A stretch of DNA of 64,000 nt from Burkholderia sp. BCC1644 (GTDB taxonomy: Bacteria; Pseudomonadota; Gammaproteobacteria; Burkholderiales; Burkholderiaceae), in the NCBI RefSeq assembly GCF_902833225.1, contig NZ_CADFEI010000003.1, positions 248,001-312,000 on the forward strand, written 5' to 3'. The notes below the pieces were generated by a model. That model was not told the DNA's origin, ran no database searches, and was given only the letters and a program-made list of their open reading frames with translations. Below are positions 1 through 7,984 of this stretch, piece by piece (the stretch's first letter is position 1; every line of letters starts with the position of its first letter). Made by a program: the position numbers and the translations under genes.

Positions 1-84
1 GCTCCAGCCGGGAAACGCGGCCTGCATGTAGCCGATGACATGCCGGGCCAGCTCGACCAGCCGTTCTGTTGCGGCGTCGTTCAT
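1..84 (-). CDS. N-terminal fragment of an unidentified protein (runs off the window)
   Basis: Reading leftward from an ATG at 82-84 gives 28 codons starting MNDAATERLVELARHVIGY, open to the window edge with no stop. It is divergent from the reductase at 300, leaving a 215-bp shared control region. The visible part is an amphipathic helix with no signal peptide and no recognisable motif, so no family can be named. The start is plausible but the ribosome binding site is weak. Confidence 0.45.
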   Translation of the reverse strand, partial: MNDAATERLVELARHVIGYMQAAFPGWS

Positions 85-223
85 CGATCTTCCTCGGAAT
101 GGGATCGCGGACGAGCGTAATAGGACGTGGGGCGACGCGTCAATGTCCGTCCCGGAACGTCCGTATCCGGTCACTGTCGCGCGCCTCGGCATGCGAGGCC
201 GATGTCGCACCTTGCATGTCGAT

Positions 224-252
224 TGGCGCGCTTTGCGAGTGAACTGGCGCGC
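224..252. promoter_or_regulatory. Direct-repeat operator candidate for the AraC-type regulator
   Basis: TGGCGCGC occurs at 224-231 and again in the same orientation at 245-252, a 21-bp period (two helical turns). Paired direct repeats at this spacing are typical of AraC-family sites. It sits 48 bp upstream of the reductase start, and an AraC-family gene is second in that operon. Assignment to that regulator is inference. Confidence 0.4.
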
Positions 253-299
253 AAAAGGCGTCATCATGGCGCATCACTTCTGCAACGGAACCCACGCCC

Positions 300-1358
300 A
301 TGAATATCGATACCGACCTCCCTGTCATGGTGACCGGCGCAACCGGATACGTCGCGGGCTGGCTCGTGCAACGACTTCTCGAGGCCGGCCTGACGGTCCA
401 CGCGGCCGTCCGCGACCCCGACAGCCCGGACAAGCTGAAGCACCTTCAGCGCATCGCGGCCGGCAAGCCCGGCACGATCCGCTTTTTCCGCGCCGACCTG
501 CTCGAACCCGGCTCATACGCAGACGCGATGGCCGGTTGCGGCACCGTGTTCCACACCGCGTCGCCGTTCACGGTCACGGTTCGCGACCCGCAGAAGGAAC
601 TCGTCGACCCGGCGCTGCTTGGCACGCGCAACGTGCTCGAAACGGCCAACCGCACGCCATCGGTGCGACGCGTCGTACTGACCAGCAGTTGCGCGGCGAT
701 CTACGGCGACAATGCCGATCTCGCGGCGACGCCGAACGGTGTGTTCACCGAAGCGATCTGGAACACCAGCTCGTCGCTCGCCCATCAGCCGTATTCGTAT
801 TCGAAGACCGTTGCGGAACGCGAAGCGTGGAAAATCGCCGCCGCGCAGCAACGCTGGGATCTCGTGACGATCAATCCGACGCTCGTGATCGGTCCCGGCA
901 TCAATCCGCATGCAACGTCGGAAAGCTTCGAGATCGTGCGGCAGATGGGCAACGGCACGATGAAAATGGGCATACCGGATCTCGGCATGGGCGCGGTCGA
1001 CGTGCGCGACGTGGCCGACGCGCACCTCCGTGCCGCGTTTCTGGCGAGCGCCAAGGGCCGCTACATCGTCTCGGGTCACGACACCAACCTGCCGGCGATG
1101 GCCGCCACGCTGCTCGAACGGTATGGCGCCGACTACCCGATTCCGCGGCGCATCCTGCCCAAATGGCTCGTGTGGCTCGTCGGGCCGCTCGCGAACAAGG
1201 GCGTGACGCGCCGCATGATCGCGCGCAACGTCGGGCTCCCTTGGCGCGGCGACAACAGCCGCAGCCGCAACGAGCTCGGCATCCGTTATCGCCCGCTCGC
1301 CGAGTCGATGAATGATTTCTTTCAGCAACTCGTCGAAACCGGGCAATTGCGGCGATGA
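300..1358 (+). CDS. NAD(P)-dependent extended SDR reductase (dihydroflavonol-4-reductase-like)
   Basis: The 352-residue soluble protein has the extended short-chain dehydrogenase layout. It opens with the dinucleotide-binding glycine motif GATGYVAG at residues 13-20 and has the catalytic YxxxK as Y165-K169. Length and layout fit the dihydroflavonol reductase/aldehyde-ketone reductase branch, which reduces a carbonyl to an alcohol with NAD(P)H; the substrate cannot be read. Its stop overlaps the start of the AraC-family gene (ATGA), so the two are translationally coupled, and the regulator probably controls this enzyme. An overlapping long frame in the same strand is a high-GC shadow. Confidence 0.85.
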   Translation: MNIDTDLPVMVTGATGYVAGWLVQRLLEAGLTVHAAVRDPDSPDKLKHLQRIAAGKPGTIRFFRADLLEPGSYADAMAGCGTVFHTASPFTVTVRDPQKELVDPALLGTRNVLETANRTPSVRRVVLTSSCAAIYGDNADLAATPNGVFTEAIWNTSSSLAHQPYSYSKTVAEREAWKIAAAQQRWDLVTINPTLVIGPGINPHATSESFEIVRQMGNGTMKMGIPDLGMGAVDVRDVADAHLRAAFLASAKGRYIVSGHDTNLPAMAATLLERYGADYPIPRRILPKWLVWLVGPLANKGVTRRMIARNVGLPWRGDNSRSRNELGIRYRPLAESMNDFFQQLVETGQLRR

Positions 1359-2347
1359 ACCGTTTCGTGATCTCCCCGGGCTGGCAGGTCGTGATGGTCG
1401 ATCTCGGCCTGCGCATCGACGAGCTGCTGCGGCACGCGCAATTGCCCGCCGATCTGTTCAAGCGGCCGGAAAGCGGGCTGACGACCCGCGAATACTTCCG
1501 CATGTGGCGCGCGATGGAGGAGTTGGCCGACGCACCGGCCATCGCGCTGCGCATCCTCGATCTCATGTCGGTCGAGACCTTCGATCCGCCGCTGTTCGCC
1601 GCGCTGTGCAGCCCGAACCTGGACATTGCGATTCGGCGCATCAGCCAGTTCAAGCCGCTGATCGGCCCGATCCGCTTGCGCGTCGCGCACGAGGCCGACA
1701 TGCTGACCCTCGCCATCGACTTCCTGGAACGCGACGTGCCGCCGCCCGGCATGCTGCTCGCGTTCGAACTCGGCTTCTTCGTGAAGCTGGCACGGCTGGC
1801 CACCCGCACCGACTTGCCCGCGCGCGCCGTCACGCTACCGCGCGAAATCAAGCAGCATCCCGGCTATGCGCGGTTTTTCGGCGTGACGCCGCAGTACGGC
1901 GACTCCCCCTCCGTGAGCGTGGCGCTGCAGGATGCCCGACGTCCGTTCGTGACGGCCAACCATGCGATGTGGGCGATCTTCGAACCCGATCTGCGCCGCC
2001 GCCTCGATGCGCTGTCGGCCGGCGCCGGCATCGTCGAGCGCGTGCGTGCGGCGCTGCTGGAGTTGATCCCGGGCGGCCTCGCCACCGCGGACGACGTTGC
2101 ACGCACGCTCGGCATCAGCAAGCGCACGCTGCAGCGCCGGCTCGGTGACGACGGCGCGAACTTCAAGACCCTCCTGGCCGATGTCCGCGAAAAGCTCGCG
2201 TGGCACTACCTCGATCGCTCGGATCTGCCCTACAGCCAGATCGCGTTCCTGCTCGGCTACCAGGATCCGAACTCGTTCTTCCGCGCGTTCAATGAATGGA
2301 CCGGCATGACACCCGACGCCGCACGCTCGCGGACGACGCCACGCTGA
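1355..2347 (+). CDS. AraC-family transcriptional regulator (ArgR/OruR-like layout)
   Basis: This 330-residue protein has a large N-terminal ligand-sensing region and a C-terminal AraC-type double helix-turn-helix at about residues 240-328 (TADDVARTLGISKRTLQRRL, then SQIAFLLGYQDPNSFFRAF). The second helix pattern GYQDPNSFFRAF is the AraC family signature. The N-terminal half resembles the arabinose-binding-like domain of OruR/ArgR-type regulators rather than a cupin. It overlaps the upstream reductase by 4 bp. It most likely activates that operon through the direct repeats at 224-252; the inducer is unknown. Confidence 0.85.
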   Translation: MNRFVISPGWQVVMVDLGLRIDELLRHAQLPADLFKRPESGLTTREYFRMWRAMEELADAPAIALRILDLMSVETFDPPLFAALCSPNLDIAIRRISQFKPLIGPIRLRVAHEADMLTLAIDFLERDVPPPGMLLAFELGFFVKLARLATRTDLPARAVTLPREIKQHPGYARFFGVTPQYGDSPSVSVALQDARRPFVTANHAMWAIFEPDLRRRLDALSAGAGIVERVRAALLELIPGGLATADDVARTLGISKRTLQRRLGDDGANFKTLLADVREKLAWHYLDRSDLPYSQIAFLLGYQDPNSFFRAFNEWTGMTPDAARSRTTPR

Positions 2348-2383
2348 CGCGCAAGGTCGCCCCGTCGTTGAACCGAAGCGCAA

Positions 2384-2872
2384 TCAGCGCGCGGCGTCGT
2401 TGCGGTTCAGCCCGAAAATGAAATCGGCCTCTACCGCCGCGCCTTTGGGCAACTGCAGCACACCGACCGACGAACGCGTATGTACGCCGGCGTCGCCGAG
2501 CACTGCATACAGGACGTCGGAAGCGCCGTCAGCCACTTCGCTTTGCATCGTGAAGCCGGGCGCGCTCCGCACATAGACGGTGATGCGCGGCACCGTCGCG
2601 ATCGCATCGAGCGTGCCGCAATGCTTGCGGATCAACGACAGCGCACGCAGCGCCGATATGCCGGCCGCCCGGCGGCCGTCATCCAGCGAAACGGATTCGC
2701 CGACGATGCCGACGAAGTGCACGACTTCCCCGATTCGCGGAATCTGGCCTGAGATATAGGCCGTCCTTCCATCGACCAGAACGGGCGTGTACTTTCCGCC
2801 GATCCTGATTTCCTCGTCCGGATCGAATCCGAAATCGGCCGCGACCTGTTTCAGCTTATCGTCTCTGTTCAT
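2384..2872 (-). CDS. RidA/YjgF-family protein (longer subtype)
   Basis: The 162-residue protein has the RidA fold pattern GRTAYISGQIPRIG and, toward the C-terminus, the RSSVGVLQLPKGAAVEADF segment that carries the family's ligand-binding pocket. Classical RidA is about 125 residues; this belongs to the longer group with an N-terminal extension. RidA-type proteins hydrolyse reactive enamine/imine intermediates, but members lacking the active-site arginine do not. The start at 2870-2872 follows GGGGAATTCACTG, a fair ribosome site; a further-upstream in-frame start would add a charged non-conserved stretch. A second RidA-like gene lies 1.1 kb away. Confidence 0.8.
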   Translation of the reverse strand: MNRDDKLKQVAADFGFDPDEEIRIGGKYTPVLVDGRTAYISGQIPRIGEVVHFVGIVGESVSLDDGRRAAGISALRALSLIRKHCGTLDAIATVPRITVYVRSAPGFTMQSEVADGASDVLYAVLGDAGVHTRSSVGVLQLPKGAAVEADFIFGLNRNDAAR

Positions 2873-3098
2873 CAGTGAATTCCCCGATCCTTCATAAAAA
2901 AGATAAAGAATAATTGAGTCTCCGAATCTTGTCCCGGCGGAGCCGATCCGCGAAAAATGACAAAATTGACACACTTATCAGGTGTTCGAAGCAGTCCTGC
3001 ACGCCATATCGATGCCGTAATTCGTAGTCGGCGAGATTTTCTTCATCATTTCCGGTTGAAACCGCTATCATGTGAGTACATAACCTGATGAGCGATAT

Positions 3099-3398
3099 AT
3101 GGCGACTTACAAGGAACTGAAAGCCCAAATGGACGCTTTGGCCGAGAAAGCCGAAGCAGCGCGTGTCGCGGAATTCCAGGCGATCGTCGACGACATCCGT
3201 GCCAAGGTCGCGGAATTCGGCATTACCGAGAAGGACATTTTCGGCACGCGTCGTGGTCGGCCGGCCAAGCAGGCATCGGCACCCGTGCAGGCGAAGTATC
3301 GCGATCCGAAGACCGGTGCGACCTGGTCGGGTCGCGGTCGCGCGCCGGCATGGATCAAGGATGCGAAGAACCGCAATCGATTCCTGATTCAGGAATAA
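3099..3398 (+). CDS. H-NS-family nucleoid protein
   Basis: The 99-residue protein has an N-terminal coiled-coil oligomerisation helix (about residues 3-45, KELKAQMDALAEKAEAARVA) and a C-terminal DNA-binding module. The latter contains YRDPKTGATWSGRGRAPAWI, the AT-hook-like loop of the betaproteobacterial H-NS group. It binds curved, AT-rich DNA and typically silences recently acquired genes. It is monocistronic; the 225 bp upstream are relatively AT-rich, as often seen for autoregulated H-NS genes. Burkholderia carry several such paralogues, so this one need not be the global copy. Confidence 0.9.
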   Translation: MATYKELKAQMDALAEKAEAARVAEFQAIVDDIRAKVAEFGITEKDIFGTRRGRPAKQASAPVQAKYRDPKTGATWSGRGRAPAWIKDAKNRNRFLIQE

Positions 3399-3415
3399 GA
3401 TTTTCGGCGCGTACC

Positions 3416-3435
3416 GGCGCACGGTTCAGTGCGCC
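3416..3435. terminator. Hairpin after the H-NS-like gene
   Basis: A perfect 7-bp inverted repeat (GGCGCAC, 6-nt loop, GTGCGCC) starts 18 bp after the stop codon, between convergent genes. There is no T-run after it, so it is at best a weak or factor-assisted terminator. Confidence 0.35.
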
Positions 3436-3532
3436 GTCCGGCATGTTGGGCATTGATACCGGCGGGATTCAAAGACCGCTCCGGGTTAATGCCGATTTGC
3501 GTCATTCGGCACGTCGCACGCCCATTCTTTCC

Positions 3533-3865
3533 TCATCGTTCGTAATAAATCGCAAGCCACACGGTTTGCGTTTCTTCATGCGTCCACGCAACGCGATGGC
3601 GACAATGCGGCTCGATCAGCACATAGTCGCCCGGGCGCATCTCGTGCCGTGTCGAATCTTCTTCGAATTCGAGCACGGCCGCTCCCGACAGCAATACGAC
3701 CCATTCGGCACGCGAGTCGTCATACCAGAATCCATCCGGGCTCGCGTGCCCCATCGACACGATCCGCTCGACATTCAGGCGCTGCCCCGTGACGAGGAGA
3801 TCGATCCGCTCGTCGCCGCCGCGTTGCCCGTCGACGCCGAAAAGGTTACCGGTTTGAAGTTGCAT
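3533..3865 (-). CDS. Cupin-domain protein
   Basis: The 110-residue protein is a single small beta-barrel. It has the first cupin motif around EWVVLLSGAAVLEFEED and the second around RPGDYVLIEPHCRHRVAW, with a histidine pair in the second motif that could bind a metal. The start at 3865 gives MQLQTGNLFG. Proteins of this size and pattern are often annotated as phosphoribosylaminoimidazole-carboxylase-associated or YhhW-like cupins, but no substrate can be inferred. It lies between H-NS-like and RidA-like genes with no clear operon partner; a 99-bp gap separates it from the RidA gene upstream on the same strand. Confidence 0.75.
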   Translation of the reverse strand: MQLQTGNLFGVDGQRGGDERIDLLVTGQRLNVERIVSMGHASPDGFWYDDSRAEWVVLLSGAAVLEFEEDSTRHEMRPGDYVLIEPHCRHRVAWTHEETQTVWLAIYYER

Positions 3866-3964
3866 CGCTCGACCTCGTCATTGACCTTCTGATGATGAAA
3901 GCGGATTTAAAGGCGCCGGAAACAGTTCACTGCAGTCCAGCTGTTGCCGCGCCGCTGGCGGCAT

Positions 3965-4342
3965 TCAAGGCCTGCATGCAATCGCTTCGATTTCTATCTT
4001 CGTGCCGACCATATTCGTCGCCTGCAATGTCGATCGTGACGGCTTGTTCCCGGGGAAGAATTCTGCGTAAACGCGATTGAATTCCGCGAAGTCGCCTGCG
4101 TCTTCAAGCCATACGGTGGTTTTGACGACGTCGTCCAGCGTACATCCGGCCAGCGCCAGTACGTGCGCGACGTTCTGCAACGTCCGGCGCGTCTGCGCGT
4201 CGATCCCGCCGGTGACGAGGCTCCCGTCTTCGTTTCTCGCGACCTGACCGGATACGAATACCAGGTCGCCGGCTTTGGTCGCCAGCGAGCGCGGCAGGTT
4301 TCGTGTCAGCGGATTGCGCTCCGCAATATATTCGATCGCCAT
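3965..4342 (-). CDS. RidA/YjgF-family enamine/imine deaminase
   Basis: At 125 residues it has the canonical RidA size. Signatures are KAGDLVFVSGQVARNEDG near residue 30, VVKTTVWLEDAGDFAEFNRVY near residue 75, and a C-terminal segment VGTKIEIEAIA that stands where archetypal RidA has the catalytic Arg in R-x-(VA)V-E. Here that arginine is not evident, so imine-hydrolase activity is uncertain. The start at 4340-4342 is supported by AAGGAGAG 6-7 bp upstream, which excludes the longer frame. It may be co-transcribed with the cupin gene downstream. Confidence 0.82.
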   Translation of the reverse strand: MAIEYIAERNPLTRNLPRSLATKAGDLVFVSGQVARNEDGSLVTGGIDAQTRRTLQNVAHVLALAGCTLDDVVKTTVWLEDAGDFAEFNRVYAEFFPGNKPSRSTLQATNMVGTKIEIEAIACRP

Positions 4343-4626
4343 TTGACTCTCCTTTGACCGGCCTGGCATCTGCGTCGATCATCGCTCACGAGCGTATCGC
4401 GGAACAACAGCGCTGCCAATTCCGGAGACCGAGAGATCTCCAACGCTGGAATCGATCGCTTTCGTCTGCAGTTAGACGGACGCTCAGGCTTTGAACCGAC
4501 CTTTCGCGACGACCACGGGCCGGCACACGGAAAGCGCCTTGAAGCGGTTCTTCGAACTTGCCACAATTCGGAAGGCAACCCGCATTTATCGCATGCGCGA
4601 TGCAGTGACGAGCGAGGGCGATATCA

Positions 4627-5430
4627 ATGAGCACCGATAGCGTTCATCCAGCGGTACTGATCACGATGCCGCACAGCCATTACAGCGAGAAGGCGCGGTG
4701 GGCGCTCGACAGGCTCGAGCTGGCCTACCAGGAACAGCCGCATGCCCCGCTGCTGCACCGGCTGGCCACGATACCCAATGGCGGCAGCAGCGTGCCCTTG
4801 CTGCTTCATCGAGGCGCACGCTTCACCGACTCCACCGATATCCTCGTACATATCGATCTGCTTCACGGCGGCGATTGCCTGTACCCGCGCGACGTCGACT
4901 TGCGGCCGGAAGTCGAGGCGCTCGAGACGCAATTCGACGAAGTGCTAGGCCCGCATGCGAGGCGTTGGGCGTATGCGCAATTGCTGCCGGAGCGCAGCCT
5001 GCTGCTGCACGTGATGTCACGAGGCGTGCCGCGGTTCGAAGCCGTATTGCTGCCGATCATTCTGCCAGGCGTCGAGCGGCTCATTCGTGCGGCGCTCAGG
5101 ATTACGCCGGCAAGCGCCACGCGCTCGATCGAACGCGTACGCGGCGTCTTCACGGAGATCGACGGACGGCTGGCCGATGGCCGACGATTCCTGGTCGGCG
5201 AACGCTTCACGGCCGCCGATCTGACATTCGCGGCACTCGCCGCGCCCGTGCTCTTTCCGCCCGGCTATCGCGCGGCTTACCCGGCGCTCGATCACGTGCC
5301 CGCCGCGATGCGTGACGAAGTCCTGCGTTTGCGGGATACGGCCGCCGGACAATTTGCGTTGCGCTTGTACGCGGAAGAACGCGACCGTACGCATACCGCT
5401 CCGCAAGAATGGAACTGCAGCGCCGAGTAA
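4627..5430 (+). CDS. Glutathione S-transferase-family protein
   Basis: The 267-residue protein has a thioredoxin-like N-terminal domain. Its active-site segment is MPHSHYSEKARWALDRLEL, and the cis-proline loop normally before a conserved Val-Pro is present as SVPLL near residue 57. An all-helical C-terminal domain follows, with the typical FLVGERFTAADLTFAALAAP segment near residue 195. The serine or tyrosine at the HYS position could activate glutathione, but the family is broad (transferase, reductase or isomerase) and no substrate is evident. It stands alone between divergent RidA and convergent MFS genes. Confidence 0.82.
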   Translation: MSTDSVHPAVLITMPHSHYSEKARWALDRLELAYQEQPHAPLLHRLATIPNGGSSVPLLLHRGARFTDSTDILVHIDLLHGGDCLYPRDVDLRPEVEALETQFDEVLGPHARRWAYAQLLPERSLLLHVMSRGVPRFEAVLLPIILPGVERLIRAALRITPASATRSIERVRGVFTEIDGRLADGRRFLVGERFTAADLTFAALAAPVLFPPGYRAAYPALDHVPAAMRDEVLRLRDTAAGQFALRLYAEERDRTHTAPQEWNCSAE

Positions 5431-5472
5431 CGACTTCCAGAAGGCATCCAATAAACTGATCGCTTGCGTCCG

Positions 5473-6687
5473 TCAGCGCGCCGCAGTCTGCGCGTTGACG
5501 GTTCGCAGGCTGGCGTGAGTGAGCATCAACAGGTTGATGACGACAACGGCGATGGTCGCATCGATCATCAGATTCACGCCGCCGCGCGTAACCAGTACGC
5601 CCGCCATGTATGGAAACCCGAACAAGCCGATGAAGTAGGCAATCGTGAAAACCTGGGAACTCGCCGATGCGGACAATCCCCTTTCGCTGGCCAGATTGAC
5701 GGCCATGCCGTTCAACGTGGAATAGCTGAGCCCGTAGCCGATTGCGAAGATGATCGAGCCGATCACGTACAGCGTTTCGTTGCCCCGGTTGGAGACGAAC
5801 AGCACCAGCGCAAGGAGCGTGGCGCTGAATAGCGCTAAAGCGAGTTTTCGAACGGGCAAGCGGCTGATCGTTTTCGCCAGCGTGAAGCGGCACGCAACGG
5901 TCGTCAGCGTGAAAGTCACGAAAAACAGGTCCGGCGACAGGTGGCGCGATTCCGCATAGGTCGCCTGAAAATTCGACAGCGCGGAAAAGACGCAAGCGGC
6001 GAGCGCAATCATGATGATCGGCAGCCGCGTCACGTTGCGCAGGATCTCGGCGATCCGTGCAGGCGTCAGGCCGGTTGCGGTCATTTGTGGTGTCAGCGTG
6101 TGGGCCGACTGTTTTCCGACCGCGGAGAATGCGGCGGCTGCAATCAGGCAGATGCACGCCAGGCCGCCATAAACGATGGAATACGACCCGAATCGACTGG
6201 CAACGAAATGGCCGACCGGAGACGCGAGACCGAGCCCGACCATTTGACCGCCCGACAGCAAGGTCAGGTATTTGATCCGTGCGTCGGGCCTCAGATGATG
6301 AATGATTTGAAGCGGCGCGAGGGTGTAGAACGCCGACCATCCCATTCCGAGCAGCAGACCACCGATAAACGCAATCGCCGGATCGATCGCGGCCAGGCTG
6401 AACGCGAGCATGGAAAGGGACATCACGACGGCGGCGGCAACGATCGTCCGCATCAGCCCGATTCGCTGCGCGATCCATCCGGCAAGCAGGGAGCTGACGA
6501 TCATGGTCAGGATGCCGGTCGAGATGACTGCCCCTGCCATTGACACATCGAGTCCGCAATGACGCAAATGCTCGGAAAGCAGGAAGCTCGCACCGTATGC
6601 GGCGGCAAGCGCGATGCTCGCACCGAGAAATGGAATGAACGTGGCGGCACCAAGCGATGACGGCAGTGGGTCAGCGGGTGTGTTCAT
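5473..6687 (-). CDS. Major facilitator superfamily transporter
   Basis: The 404-residue inner-membrane protein has about 12 hydrophobic segments. The first is PFLGASIALAAAYGASFLL and the last IDATIAVVVINLLML, with a basic loop after TM3 (GWIAQRIGLMRT, the MFS motif A region). The architecture fits sugar-efflux or drug-efflux type carriers (arabinose efflux permease group); substrate unknown. It is monocistronic and convergent with the GST gene, with a 42-bp gap. A 446-bp gene-free stretch lies upstream. Confidence 0.85.
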   Translation of the reverse strand: MNTPADPLPSSLGAATFIPFLGASIALAAAYGASFLLSEHLRHCGLDVSMAGAVISTGILTMIVSSLLAGWIAQRIGLMRTIVAAAVVMSLSMLAFSLAAIDPAIAFIGGLLLGMGWSAFYTLAPLQIIHHLRPDARIKYLTLLSGGQMVGLGLASPVGHFVASRFGSYSIVYGGLACICLIAAAAFSAVGKQSAHTLTPQMTATGLTPARIAEILRNVTRLPIIMIALAACVFSALSNFQATYAESRHLSPDLFFVTFTLTTVACRFTLAKTISRLPVRKLALALFSATLLALVLFVSNRGNETLYVIGSIIFAIGYGLSYSTLNGMAVNLASERGLSASASSQVFTIAYFIGLFGFPYMAGVLVTRGGVNLMIDATIAVVVINLLMLTHASLRTVNAQTAAR

Positions 6688-7133
6688 GGAATGGGCGTCC
6701 GGTTTTTATCGCCGCCGCGATGTCGTGAGCGGAGCGGTTTTCTTTCATCGGCTTGCTTGACTGCATATAGCGGGACGATGGACGTTTTCAAATTCCCGGC
6801 CCCGGTATTCACGGGAAGTGTGTTTTATGTAAAAGCGCAATGAAATGTACAGTGGCGCCGATTTGCTTCTGCACAGTTATATGAGGGGCGCCTCGCGAGA
6901 TTGTGGGGAAGCTTCACGAATCGAGAGCACGCGTCACGGAGTCGAGGCGCGGAGTTATCCGTCTTGCGACATCAAGGAAAAGGCCTGTGGGGTGGCCAGC
7001 GCGAATAGCGTCTGGCCGCAGTTGGCCATCTGCAGTCGTTCGTCTTTGCCTCACACAGTCATTCGCGCGCCCCCAACGCGCGACTTTGCGGACTCGCGCA
7101 TGCCAGCCAGGCGAGGCGACGCTCGCACAATTA
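6688..7133. other. Gene-free interval upstream of the MFS gene
   Basis: The segment next to the MFS start is locally AT-rich (around 6770-6850) and probably holds its promoter. Open frames here have atypical composition and no family pattern. No convincing repeat, hairpin or RNA gene was seen. Confidence 0.4.
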
Positions 7134-7880
7134 TCAGGCCTGAGCCTCGATCTCTGCCTTGCATCGAAGAAGCGTCGCCTTCAGCGTACCGAGATCCCGT
7201 TCGAAGCGAACGGCAGGTGCTGCGATGGAGAGCGCATACCGCTCGTTCGTACCGCATTCGACAACCGCACCTATTCCGCAGACGCCCTCTTCGTGCTCTT
7301 CACGATCGAACGCTACGCCGGTATCCCGGACTTCGGCGATTTCCTGCAACAGCGCCGACATGTCGGTAATCGTGCGGGGCGTTCGACCCGCGAGATCGTT
7401 CCTCAGTAGCGTGCGAATTTCGTCATCGGTGAACAGGGAAAGAATCGCCTTGCCGTGCGCCGTGCAGTAGACCGGAAACGCCGTGCCGACGGGTGAAACG
7501 ACTCGCAGTTCACGATCCGACGAGTGCTGAAAGACCGACAGTACGTGTGATCCCCGAAAGACCGAAAAGTCGACCGTTTCCCGGCTTCGCTTTGATGCCG
7601 CCTCGACAAACGGTGACGCAATCGCGACGAAGTCGGTATGTATCGACGCCGCCAGCCGGGTGATGGCGGGGCCAAGTCTCACACCCGACTGCCCCGCAAC
7701 GACCAGACCTTGTGCTTCGAGCGCGCCCACGAGTCGCTGGACGGTGCTCTTGGGAAGCGCCGTCGCTTTTGCTATGTCGCCCAGGCTTAGCCCGGTCGTT
7801 TGCCCTTCCAGCGCCTGAAGCACGGCTGCCGCGCGCGCGACGACCTGTTTCCCGCCATTGTCCGCTGCTTCGTCCACCAC
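7134..7880 (-). CDS. IclR-family transcriptional regulator
   Basis: The 248-residue protein has an N-terminal winged helix-turn-helix (LSLGDIAKATALPKSTVQRL, about residues 31-50). The C-terminal IclR effector domain contains the hallmark PVYCTAHGKAILSLF near residue 138 and GVAFDREEHEEGVCGIGAVV near residue 190. IclR proteins bind aromatic or small organic effectors and usually control an adjacent catabolic operon. It is divergent from the MFS/PhlG-like operon; two 17-bp palindromes lie in the 104-bp gap. A role as local regulator responding to a phenolic substrate is inference. Confidence 0.9.
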   Translation of the reverse strand: MVDEAADNGGKQVVARAAAVLQALEGQTTGLSLGDIAKATALPKSTVQRLVGALEAQGLVVAGQSGVRLGPAITRLAASIHTDFVAIASPFVEAASKRSRETVDFSVFRGSHVLSVFQHSSDRELRVVSPVGTAFPVYCTAHGKAILSLFTDDEIRTLLRNDLAGRTPRTITDMSALLQEIAEVRDTGVAFDREEHEEGVCGIGAVVECGTNERYALSIAAPAVRFERDLGTLKATLLRCKAEIEAQA

Positions 7881-7928
7881 TTCACGACTCCCTTGACATA
7901 TCCCTAAAACAGGATGAGACTTTGATTC

Positions 7929-7966
7929 GTACCGATCAATGGTACCACAGTATCGTTTAACGGTAC
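7929..7966. promoter_or_regulatory. Two tandem 17-bp palindromes, probable IclR operator
   Basis: Two near-perfect palindromes sit side by side: GTACCGATCAATGGTAC (7929-7945) and GTATCGTTTAACGGTAC (7950-7966). Each has 7 of 8 arm positions paired around a central base, and their centres are 21 bp apart, placing both on one DNA face. They lie between the divergent IclR and MFS genes, where an IclR dimer-of-dimers would bind. A third partial copy follows at 7963-7975. Confidence 0.65.
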
Positions 7967-7984
7967 GATCGATACGGAGCTTTT

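Noticed and set aside
6845..7369. Plus-strand frame upstream of the IclR gene end
   Set aside because: Overlaps the IclR gene antisense, no motif, no ribosome site.
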